From: Hyphomicrobiaceae bacterium
GTDB lineage: Bacteria > Pseudomonadota > Alphaproteobacteria > Rhizobiales > Hyphomicrobiaceae
Direction: 5' to 3'
DNA: 64,000 bases
Assembly: GCA_021730785.1 (NCBI GenBank)
Contig: JAKFWF010000033.1
Coordinates: 20,834-84,833 of the forward strand
Shown here piece by piece: positions 52,093 through 60,002 of this stretch (positions are counted from its first letter, which is position 1; the number at the start of each line of letters is the position of its first letter). Below the pieces are notes generated by a model that searched no databases, had not been told where the DNA came from, and worked only from the letters and a program-made list of their open reading frames with translations. The position numbers and the translations under genes are program-made.

Positions 52093-52977
52093 TCACTTCT
52101 TGTCTGCGTGGTTCAAACGCGCGATCAGGCTCGAGGTATCCCAGCGGCTGCCGCCCAACTTCTGCACCTCGGAGTAGAACTGGTCGACAAGGGCTGCGAC
52201 GGGCAAACTCGCGCCGTTGCGGCGGGCTTCGTCGAGGCCGATCGACAGGTCCTTGCGCATCCAGTCGACGGCGAAGCCGAAGTCGAATTTGCCAGCCTCC
52301 ATGGTCTTCCAGCGGTTTTCCATCTGCCAGGACCCGGCCGCGCCCTTCGAGATCGTCTCCATCACGGCTGGGATATCGAGGCCGGCCTTCTGGGCGAAGT
52401 GAATGCCCTCGGCGAGGCCCTGGACCAGGCCCGCGATGCAGATTTGGTTAACCATCTTGGTCAATTGTCCAGCTCCACTCGGCCCGATCAAGGTCGTCAT
52501 GCGGGCATAGTGCGCCATCACCGGCTGGGCGCGCTCGAAGATCTCCTTTTTGCCGCCGACCATCACGGTCAGCACGCCGTTGACGGCGCCGGCCTGGCCA
52601 CCAGATACCGGCGCATCGAGGAAGCCGAAGCCGCCGGCCGTGGCTGCCGCGTCGAGTTCGCGAGCAACGTCGGCAGACGCAGTCGTATTGTCGATGAAGA
52701 TTGCGCCTTTTTTCATGGCGGAGAACGCGCCATCTTTGCCGGTCGTCACCGCGCGCAAATCCTGGTCGTTGCCGACGCAGCTGAACACGAAGTCGCAGTC
52801 CTTGGCGGCCGCAGCCGGCGTCGCAGCCGTGCGTCCGCCGCCGTACTCCTTGACCCAGGCCTCTGCCTTGGCGCCGTTGCGGTTGTAGACGGTGAGGTCG
52901 TGCCCACCCTTCTTCGCCAGATGTCCGGCCATCGGATAGCCCATGACGCCAAGCCCGATCCAAGCAACTTTCGCCAT
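52093..52977 (-). CDS. 3-hydroxyisobutyrate dehydrogenase-family NAD(P)-dependent oxidoreductase
   Basis: The 294-residue beta-hydroxyacid dehydrogenase has the cofactor motif VAWIGLGVMGYPMAGHL, the substrate-binding FLDAPVSGGQAGAVNG and the catalytic lysine in SGAGQLTKMVNQ (about residue 172). The C-terminal MRKDLSIGLDEARRNGASLP is also typical. The family oxidises 3-hydroxyisobutyrate, tartronate semialdehyde or related acids; the exact substrate is unclear. ATG 52977 is the family start, although the frame is open far upstream. It heads a run dehydrogenase - thioesterase - lipocalin-like. Confidence 0.92.
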   Translation of the reverse strand: MAKVAWIGLGVMGYPMAGHLAKKGGHDLTVYNRNGAKAEAWVKEYGGGRTAATPAAAAKDCDFVFSCVGNDQDLRAVTTGKDGAFSAMKKGAIFIDNTTASADVARELDAAATAGGFGFLDAPVSGGQAGAVNGVLTVMVGGKKEIFERAQPVMAHYARMTTLIGPSGAGQLTKMVNQICIAGLVQGLAEGIHFAQKAGLDIPAVMETISKGAAGSWQMENRWKTMEAGKFDFGFAVDWMRKDLSIGLDEARRNGASLPVAALVDQFYSEVQKLGGSRWDTSSLIARLNHADKK

Positions 52978-53143
52978 GATGCGTCTCCGTGAATGGCGCC
53001 GCGCGCCTGTGTCGATGAGGATACGAACGCGGCTTCTAGCCGATCGCTGAGCGTTTGTCAGGGGCGCGGCGAAAGGGCAGGACTGCGAAAGCAGGGCCAC
53101 TTCCCCCCTTCCGCCGAACCGGTTATCACCGCGTGTCACCCTG

Positions 53144-53231
53144 GCGGACGTGGCGAAATCGGTAGACGCAACGGACTTAAAATCCGTTGGCCCAAAAGGT
53201 CGTGCGGGTTCAAGTCCCGCCGTCCGCACCA
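53144..53231 (+). tRNA. tRNA-Leu (anticodon UAA)
   Basis: The 88-base gene folds with acceptor GCGGACG/CGTCCGC, anticodon arm ACGGA-CTTAAAA-TCCGT (UAA at 34-36), a long class II variable arm (TGGCCCAAAAGGTC), T-arm GCGGG-TTCAAGT-CCCGC and an encoded ACCA end. Its last 22 bases lie over the 3' end of the convergent GDP-fucose synthase gene. Confidence 0.97.
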
Positions 53232-54193
53232 TGCTCAGCAAGGAACGCAGCGTAGGCGTCGGCGATGCCGTCGCGCAGGCTGAGTTTCGGGCGCCAGCCA
53301 AGTGCCTTCAGCTTGTCGCCGCTCATCAGTTTGCGCGCCACGCCGTCGGGCTTCGTCACGTCCGTGACGATGGCGCCCTTGAAGCCCACGACGTCGCAGA
53401 CCAGCCGGGTCAACTCGAAGATCGTGCAGTCTTCGCCGGAGCCGACGTTGATGTGCTCGGCCTCCGAATAGACCTTCAGGATGTGGATGAGCGCGTCGGC
53501 GCAGTCATCGACATGCAGGAACTCGCGCTTGGGACTGCCGGTGCCCCAGATCGTGATCGCCGCATTGCCTTGCCGTTTTGCCTCGTGCGCCTTGCGGATC
53601 AGGGCCGGCATCACGTGGCTCGACTGCAGATCGTAGTTGTCGCCCGGACCGAACAAATTGGTCGGCATGGCCGAGATATAGTCGAGGCCATATTCCCGCC
53701 GATAGGCCTGCGCGAGCTTGATGCCGGCGATCTTGGCGATCGCATAGGCTTCGTTCGTCGGCTCGAGCGGGCCGGTCATCAACGCCTGCTCCGGGATCGG
53801 CTGCGGCGCGAATCTCGGATAAATGCAGGACGAGCCAAGAAACAGCAGGCGCTTCACACCAACGCGCCGCGCCGCTTGGATGACGTTCGCCTCGATCATC
53901 AGGTTGTCGTAGAGGAACTGTGCCGGATAAGTGTCGTTGGCGAGAATGCCACCGACCTTGGCTGCCGCGATGATGACGACGTCGGGTCGGTTGGCCTCGC
54001 ACCATGCTTCGACTTCGAGCTGGCGGGTCAGATCGGCACCGCGGCGGTCGACGGTCAGAAGCTGGCAAGCCTCGCTGGCGAGACGGCGCACGAGTGCTGC
54101 GCCGACCATGCCGCGATGGCCTGCGACCCAGACGCGGCGCCCCTTCAAGGGAAAGCGCACGTCGGCCGCCTGGTCAGTTCTTGCATCCGCCAC
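53210..54193 (-). CDS. fcl: GDP-L-fucose synthase
   Basis: The 327-residue epimerase/reductase turns GDP-4-keto-6-deoxymannose into GDP-L-fucose. It has VWVAGHRGMVGAALVRRL with the NADP motif, IIAAAKVGGILAND, FLGSSCIYPRFAPQPI, the catalytic YAIAK (about residue 151) and NLFGPGDNYDL. The start is GTG 54193. Its final codons and stop sit inside the tRNA-Leu gene on the opposite strand, an unusual overlap. With gmd upstream on the same strand it supplies GDP-fucose to the exopolysaccharide made by this locus. Confidence 0.95.
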   Translation of the reverse strand: MADARTDQAADVRFPLKGRRVWVAGHRGMVGAALVRRLASEACQLLTVDRRGADLTRQLEVEAWCEANRPDVVIIAAAKVGGILANDTYPAQFLYDNLMIEANVIQAARRVGVKRLLFLGSSCIYPRFAPQPIPEQALMTGPLEPTNEAYAIAKIAGIKLAQAYRREYGLDYISAMPTNLFGPGDNYDLQSSHVMPALIRKAHEAKRQGNAAITIWGTGSPKREFLHVDDCADALIHILKVYSEAEHINVGSGEDCTIFELTRLVCDVVGFKGAIVTDVTKPDGVARKLMSGDKLKALGWRPKLSLRDGIADAYAAFLAEHGADGGT

Positions 54194-54223
54194 GCGGCCA
54201 CTCCCGCTTTCACTCCGAGCCGC

Positions 54224-55297
54224 CTAATCCGTCGAACGGTCGTTGCGACGGCTCTCCTGCACCATGGTTGCCCGATCACTATCGACCATTTCCGCGACGA
54301 GGTCACGGAACGTCGTCTTGTGATGCCAGCCGAGCCGCGCATGCGCCTTGGACGCATCGCCACAGAGCTGTTCGACCTCGGTCGGGCGGAAATAGCGCGG
54401 ATCGATTTTGATCAGTTCAGCACCGGTCGCCCGATCGACGCCGACTTCGTTCACACCCTTGCCGCGCCAGGCGATGGTGCGGCCGATGCGCGCGAAGGCC
54501 ACCTCGACGAACTCGCGCACGGTGTGCATTTCGCCAGTGGCCAGCACGTAATCGTCGGGCAGTTCCTGCTGCATCATCAACCACATGCCTTCGACGTAAT
54601 CACGCGCATGGCCCCAGTCGCGGCGCGCATCGAGATTGCCGAGGAAGAGTTGCTTTTGCAGGTTCAAATCGATCGCGGCCACCGCACGCGTGATCTTGCG
54701 GGTGACGAAGGTTTCGCCGCGCATCGGGCTCTCGTGGTTGAACAAGATACCGTTCGAAGCGTGCATGCCATAGGCTTCGCGATAGTTGACGGTGATCCAG
54801 TAGGCATAGAGCTTGGCGGCAGCATAGGGCGAGCGCGGATAGAACGGCGTCGTCTCCGACTGCGGGACGGCCTGAACCTTGCCATACAGTTCCGAGGTCG
54901 AGGCCTGGTAGAATTTTACGTGCGACTCCATCTTCAGAATGCGGATCGCCTCCAGCAGTCGCAGCGTGCCGAGGGCGTCACTGTTGGCGGTATATTCGGG
55001 CGTCTCGAAACTCACCTGCACGTGGCTCTGCGCCGCCAGATTGTAGATTTCGTCCGGCTGATGTTCCTGGATGAGCCGGATCAGATTGGTTGCATCCGTC
55101 AGATCCCCGTAGTGCAGGAACAGGCGAGTTGCCGCATCATGCGGGTCGATATAGAGATCGTCGATGCGCGCCGAGTTGAAGGACGACGAACGACGCTTGA
55201 CGCCGTGCACGACATAGCCCTTGTCGAGCAAAAGGCGAGCGAGATAGGCGCCATCCTGGCCGGTAATTCCGGTGATCAATGCGGATTTTTGTTTCAT
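54224..55297 (-). CDS. gmd: GDP-mannose 4,6-dehydratase
   Basis: The 357-residue short-chain dehydrogenase makes GDP-4-keto-6-deoxy-D-mannose. It shows [65 protein letters not shown] with the catalytic Thr/Ser, [21 protein letters not shown] with the YxxxK site and [20 protein letters not shown]. It lies directly upstream of fcl on the same strand (30 bp gap), the normal gmd-fcl order for GDP-fucose supply. Confidence 0.97.
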   Translation of the reverse strand: MKQKSALITGITGQDGAYLARLLLDKGYVVHGVKRRSSSFNSARIDDLYIDPHDAATRLFLHYGDLTDATNLIRLIQEHQPDEIYNLAAQSHVQVSFETPEYTANSDALGTLRLLEAIRILKMESHVKFYQASTSELYGKVQAVPQSETTPFYPRSPYAAAKLYAYWITVNYREAYGMHASNGILFNHESPMRGETFVTRKITRAVAAIDLNLQKQLFLGNLDARRDWGHARDYVEGMWLMMQQELPDDYVLATGEMHTVREFVEVAFARIGRTIAWRGKGVNEVGVDRATGAELIKIDPRYFRPTEVEQLCGDASKAHARLGWHHKTTFRDLVAEMVDSDRATMVQESRRNDRSTD

Positions 55298-55384
55298 GTG
55301 CTCACTTTCAAAATTTGTCGGTAATTTGCAAAACGCGTGATAGCGCCGGACGTCTGACCGCCAATGCAGCAGCTGCCAGCGAGG

Positions 55385-55927
55385 TTAAGTGCGACTGGAT
55401 GCCAGTTCGCAGACCTTGCTGGCATTGAGCGTGACCCGCACCGGGCGGTTCAACAGGTTGAGCAGCACGACGAGGCGCTCACGTTCGCCCAGTTCGATGA
55501 TCGTGCCGATCAGCCCGTCCAGCGCACCGTCGACGACACGGACATCCTGGCCAACCTTGAAGGGAATGGCGGGGCGGCCGATGACGCCGTCGACCTCGCG
55601 CTCGCGCAGCTTGCGGATGAAATCGGCGCCGATGAAGCTCGGCTCAGTGCCGCATTTCACGATCGACCGGATGCCGCGCGTCGACAAAAGGGGCTGCCAG
55701 CGCTGGCTTGCAACATCGAAGGCGACGAACAGGTAGCCGGGAAACAGCGGCCGCATGGTCTCCATCGTGCGCCGGGCGTGGGTGATGCGCTTGCGGATGA
55801 GCGGGCAATAAGCCACGAAGTCCTGCCGGCCGAGGTGCTCGATCGCCACTGTTTCACGTTGCGGCTGGGCGTTAACGACGAGCCAACGGGTGGAACTCGA
55901 CACGGCTTCGGGCAATCTTTGCAACAT
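55385..55927 (-). CDS. NusG-like antiterminator (RfaH type)
   Basis: The 180-residue NusG paralogue has an NGN domain (about 14-110: RWLVVNAQPQRETVAIEHL, YCPLIRKRITHARR, PLFPGYLFVAFD, RGIRSIVKCG) and a C-terminal KOW domain (KVGQDVRVVDGALDGLIGTIIEL). The PLFPGYLF block and the position at the head of gmd-fcl identify it as a specialised NusG like RfaH/LoaP that lets RNA polymerase read long polysaccharide operons. No ops-like site was recognised upstream. Confidence 0.9.
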   Translation of the reverse strand: MLQRLPEAVSSSTRWLVVNAQPQRETVAIEHLGRQDFVAYCPLIRKRITHARRTMETMRPLFPGYLFVAFDVASQRWQPLLSTRGIRSIVKCGTEPSFIGADFIRKLREREVDGVIGRPAIPFKVGQDVRVVDGALDGLIGTIIELGERERLVVLLNLLNRPVRVTLNASKVCELASSRT

Positions 55928-57055
55928 ACAACCTCACGCCAACAAATACTGAAATGCAACATTATGTTTAAGGCCACTTGGCACGCAGTCCTAATATCGA
56001 GATCATAGTACATATTTGGCCAACCTTCAACATCGCCAATCTGCTACTATTTGCCCTGGACGCGTCGCGTTCGAGGGACGTCGCCGCCCTGCGCGCGGCG
56101 TCAACCCATTCCCCGCCATTGCTGACGTTGTGAGCACAACGAACGACGCATCGGGTTCCAGACCAGATGCGCCGAAAACACCTTGAACTTATGTCTTCGA
56201 CGACTCTTGCACTGGGTCAGGGCGTCGCGCTCAGCGCAGGGGCGTCGCCACCGACTGTTGTAGCTCCCAGGATCGATGGGCTTTGCCCCTACAGCACCCC
56301 CCCAAGGCTCGACGCCCGGCCCCCATTCTCAGTTGGCGCTTCCACCGTGCTTTGGCCCCGGGGCTAGGGCTTGGAGACAGCGCCTCTCGCTTTGAGTGTG
56401 GCACGCTTTGGCCGACGGGCTGTCGGCTGAGTGCTCCGGCCGTCGATTGTTCGCTCCACCTGCCGCAAGAGCTTCATGCTGACGCGCCAGGAGCGTCGGG
56501 CATACTGAGCGAGATTCAGTTTGGTGTACATGCAATTATTATCTCCTGTTGGTGGGACATCACCGACCCCGTTTGCGAAACGAGGGGAGGCGAGACGGCC
56601 GGAAGCCGCAGCGGGCTTGCCGCTGAGGGTAACGAGGGCGACTTCGGGCCGCCTCGCACAGGATTTTGGGCCTTCCCACAGTGTTTAAGGGATTGCGTCC
56701 CACGCCGGGTTCCACGGCGCCAGTGTGGCGAGCCTCCGATCGGCACCGCGTGCGGTGGCGTTGGTTCTTGCGAACCGCAGCCTTCGGCGCTCATTCTCAG
56801 ACGCTTGACTGTTTCGGGAACCGTCCGTCTGCGTGGTATTCCACACGACAGGTTTCTGCTCCGCCTACAAATCGCACGTCCTCGAACAGGCACCACGCGG
56901 GTTTGACCCCCGGACCTGTAACGCTTGCACCATCACAGGTCGCCACCGGTTGACGTCCCCTCATGCGCAAGTGTCGAGGGAAAGAATACGCGAGCGGTGA
57001 GTGACCGTGGATAAGTTTGGGGAGTAGCGAGTAGGGAGTAGGGAATTGCACTGAC
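55928..57055. other. 1.1-kb gap without a supported gene inside the exopolysaccharide locus
   Basis: Open frames here are short, lack ribosome sites and match no family. At 57022-57042 there are three tandem copies of a heptamer GAGTAG(C/G), followed by the REP-like hairpin. The region could be a decayed insertion or an unrecognised structured leader of the RfaH-like gene. Confidence 0.45.
57022..57042. repeat. Heptamer tandem repeat, three copies of GAGTAG(C/G)
   Basis: Copies at 57022-57028, 57029-57035 and 57036-57042 are identical except for the last base of the first. They lie 14 bp from a REP-like palindrome in non-coding DNA. Confidence 0.5.
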
Positions 57056-57077
57056 CGTAGGGCGCAATAGCCCTACG
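57056..57077. repeat. REP-like palindrome, second copy of the 5.57-kb element
   Basis: CGTAGGGC (57056-57063) and GCCCTACG (57070-57077) are a perfect 8-bp inverted repeat with loop GCAATA. GTAGGGCGCAATAGCCCT differs by one base from the copy at 5571-5588. Confidence 0.6.
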
Positions 57078-57111
57078 ACTGTGGCCCCGACCACGGCTCG
57101 ACTGGGGACAG

Positions 57112-58422
57112 TCACCGACCGTGAACGTCGGTGTGTTTCCGCATGAGCCTGCCTGATCGGCGACTGTCCCCGATCGACACCGTCAACTCCGCGAACAAAG
57201 TTTGCCATGCTACAAACGCATGCTCGAACGCATAGCGCTTCTCGAATGCCGAGCGGGCATTGCTGCCGAGCTGACTTACCAGGGTGGCGTCCTGCGCCAG
57301 ACGCGCAACCAGCCGGGCGAGGGCCGCGCCGTCACCCTGGGCTATGCAATAGCCACTGCCATCGCGACGCAACGCCTCGGCAATCTCGCCTTTGGCATCG
57401 CCAATGAAAATCGTCATGCGGCCGGCGGCGGCGATGCCATAATACTTGCTCGGCACGACGAGGCCCTCGAACTGGGGACGCAGCGACACCAGGTGGACAT
57501 CGGCGACCGAAAGACTGGCAGCCAATGTCTCTTGCGGCTGATAGGGCTTCATGTCGACCGAACTCAGGTTCCGGAGTTTCACCTCGCCAGCGAATGCGTC
57601 ATGCAGCGCCCCGCCGCCGGTGAACAACCAGCGTATCGGCCGGCCGGCTGGCCCAACCGAACCTGGATCGCGCTCCAGTAGTTCGGCCGCATCGACGAAC
57701 GTGGCAAAGTCGTGCACGCGCCCGAGGTTACCGGAATAGCCGACGACAAATTGTCCGTCGTAGCCCCAGCTGCGCCGCAGGTCGTTGTCGTCGCGCGCAA
57801 TCGGCCGGATCGAAGCGCCATCCGCCCAGTTGGCGATGATCCTGATGCGGAGCGGATCGACGCCGAGGTCGGCGACATGGCGCGCCATCCGATCGCCGAG
57901 TACGACGTTGACGGACGCCCGGCGCAGCCAGAAGTTTCTGAGCTGCTTCAGCGGGGCAGCAAGCAGCCGCGACCGCGCAGTAGGTCGCGCCAGCACGTGC
58001 TCGGCCACTTCCGGAAACACATCCTGGAGCCAGTTGACGACTTTGGCGCCGCGCACCCAGGCCACCGGGCCTAGGACGAGGGACAGTAGCGGCGGGTCGG
58101 TCTTGATAATTACGACATCGCTGGTGCGCGCCAGCCACAGCAGGCACCAAAGTGCGCTGCAGTAAAAGGTCACATAGTCGAAGGCCCGCAGCATCAGCCC
58201 GCTGCGGCCGAAACGGGTTGTTGATACACGATGCACAGTGACGCGATCGATCACCTCCCGTGCCGGTAACTGGGCATTGGCGTCGCCATAGAGCTGCCGG
58301 CTGGTGATTACGCTCACCTCATGCCCCGACGCGGCACAGGCAAATGCCAGGCGCGACAGCATCTGGCTGGTCGCCGAATGATCGGGGTGGAAATAGCGAT
58401 TTACGAAAATCAGCCGGGCCAC
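57112..58422 (-). CDS. WcaI-like group 4 glycosyltransferase
   Basis: The 436-residue GT-B enzyme starts RLIFVNRYFHPDHSATSQMLSRLAFA, has VVNWLQDVFPEVAEHVLA, VVLGDRMARHVADLGVDP, VVGYSGNLGRVHDFATFVDA and the C-terminal donor-site EGLVVPSKYYGIAAAGRMTIFIGD. The N-terminal NRYFHPD and VPSKYYG motifs are typical of WcaI/colanic-acid fucosyl- or mannosyl-transferases. With gmd and fcl in the same locus a GDP-sugar donor is likely but not proved. It lies divergent from the export gene, separated by 285 bp. Confidence 0.9.
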   Translation of the reverse strand: MARLIFVNRYFHPDHSATSQMLSRLAFACAASGHEVSVITSRQLYGDANAQLPAREVIDRVTVHRVSTTRFGRSGLMLRAFDYVTFYCSALWCLLWLARTSDVVIIKTDPPLLSLVLGPVAWVRGAKVVNWLQDVFPEVAEHVLARPTARSRLLAAPLKQLRNFWLRRASVNVVLGDRMARHVADLGVDPLRIRIIANWADGASIRPIARDDNDLRRSWGYDGQFVVGYSGNLGRVHDFATFVDAAELLERDPGSVGPAGRPIRWLFTGGGALHDAFAGEVKLRNLSSVDMKPYQPQETLAASLSVADVHLVSLRPQFEGLVVPSKYYGIAAAGRMTIFIGDAKGEIAEALRRDGSGYCIAQGDGAALARLVARLAQDATLVSQLGSNARSAFEKRYAFEHAFVAWQTLFAELTVSIGDSRRSGRLMRKHTDVHGR

Positions 58423-58707
58423 GGGGCAATCCCAAACAACGGTTTCAAATCAAGGGTCGATTGACGCCACACGGCGAGGACCCCGTGGGGTAAAAAAATG
58501 AACCTATGTTGACCTCCCTCCGCACACAAATATTTCCGCTGTAGCCCGGCAGCAATTTGCCCGGACGGCGAATCATGACAAGCATCCCCACCGTGTTCCT
58601 TGATTTCGATCCCCTTAAGAAATTGATTCATAATCCCAGGGTCTTTGGTCACGCATCAAACGACAGCACGATGCCCCCAGGGCCACCGCTGCAGGCAGGA
58701 GCTAAAC

Positions 58708-59955
58708 TTGAGCCGGGCATCTTCCCCTACCGCCATCCTGGCCACCATGCTGGTCGCAGCATCGGCTGCGGTGCTGACCGGCTGCTCCTACTTCCCCAAT
58801 TCCGGCCCCAATCATCTGGTGATCGAGCACAGTGCGAAAGAGTCCTCGTCCGTCGAGCACCGCCACATCGCCGTCGATTATGTGCTGGTTGACATCGGGC
58901 GCAAGGTCTTGTCGGCCGTCCGCAACATCGGGCCCGAATCTTTCAGCGAAAGTTTCGGACAGTCGCGCACACGCATTGCTCCGATCATCAAGATCGGCAT
59001 CGGCGATACGATACAGATCACCATTTTCGAATCCGCGCCTGGTGGCTTGTTCACGTCCGGGGATATCGCCAATCGGCCCGGGTCGTTTGTCACCTTGCCG
59101 GCCCAGACCGTCGACAGCCGCGGCATGATCACGGTGCCCTATGTCGGGCAGGTGAGGGCGGCCGGCCGCTCGGTGGTCGATGTGCAGCAGGGAATTGAGT
59201 CAGCACTGAAACAGCGGGCGATCGAACCCCAGGTCATCATCACCTTACCCGACCAGACGTCGGCCGACGTGTCGATTTTCGGCGATGCGACCGGCAATTT
59301 GCGGTCGCGGTTGCGTCCGGGCGGCGAGAGAATTCTCGAGCTGATCGCCCGCACCGGGCTGCGCGCCGCCGGTCACGAAACCTTCCTGACGCTCAATCGG
59401 AACGGCAAGCAGGCGACCGTGCATTTCCCGAATTTGATCGCGAAGCCGGAGGAGAACATCTTCCTGCAACCGGGCGACGTGATCATTGCCAACCGTGTTC
59501 AGCAGAGATTCTCGGTCTTTGGCGCGGCCCAGAACGTGGCGCAGACCTTTGGTGTCAACACGCAGTTCAGTTTCGACACGCCGACGCTTTCGCTGTCCGA
59601 AGGTGTGGCCCGGGCCGGCGGGTTGATCGATCAGCGTGCCAGCGCCAGCCACGTGTTCCTCTATCGCGAAGAGAGCCGCGATGTGCTGCAGCGCATCGGC
59701 ATCGACTTGCGCAAGTTCCCGGAAACACTGCACCGCATCCCGACGATCTACCGCGCGAATTTTCTCGATCCCTCCGTGTTCTTTGCGATCGCCCAATTCC
59801 CCATGCGCAACAACGACATCATCTATATTGCCAATTCGCAGTCCGTGCAGCTGGAGAAGTTCCTCAATCACGCGCAATTGGTTACCACTACGGCGTCGAC
59901 CGTGGCGACCGACTTCCTCGCCGTGCGGGATTCTTTCCGGGCACTTGGCAACTGA
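58708..59955 (+). CDS. Wza-type polysaccharide export outer-membrane lipoprotein
   Basis: The 415-residue protein has a lipoprotein signal ending in VLTGCSYF (lipobox cysteine about residue 26), a Poly_export domain (IIKIGIGDTIQITIFESAPGG, then GMITVPYVGQVRAAGRS) and two SLBB domains (DVSIFGDATGNLRSRLRPGG and FSVFGAAQNVAQTFGV). It forms the outer-membrane channel of a Wzx/Wzy- or ABC-type export machine. The start is TTG 58708: GCAGGAG lies 6-8 bp before it and the signal peptide begins there; the open frame to 58645 gives a poor leader. Confidence 0.9.
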   Translation: MSRASSPTAILATMLVAASAAVLTGCSYFPNSGPNHLVIEHSAKESSSVEHRHIAVDYVLVDIGRKVLSAVRNIGPESFSESFGQSRTRIAPIIKIGIGDTIQITIFESAPGGLFTSGDIANRPGSFVTLPAQTVDSRGMITVPYVGQVRAAGRSVVDVQQGIESALKQRAIEPQVIITLPDQTSADVSIFGDATGNLRSRLRPGGERILELIARTGLRAAGHETFLTLNRNGKQATVHFPNLIAKPEENIFLQPGDVIIANRVQQRFSVFGAAQNVAQTFGVNTQFSFDTPTLSLSEGVARAGGLIDQRASASHVFLYREESRDVLQRIGIDLRKFPETLHRIPTIYRANFLDPSVFFAIAQFPMRNNDIIYIANSQSVQLEKFLNHAQLVTTTASTVATDFLAVRDSFRALGN

Positions 59956-60002
59956 GTGGGGATGCCATCACAGGATCGTCCCGTTGCGAATTGTCGTCAT
60001 CG

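Noticed and set aside
53150..55324. 724-codon open frame on the plus strand
   Set aside because: It runs antisense through fcl and gmd, both of which have full sets of family motifs, and starts inside a tRNA gene. It is a shadow produced by high GC.
57022..57042. CRISPR array
   Set aside because: The heptamer copies are directly adjacent with no spacers; repeat length is far below that of CRISPR repeats.
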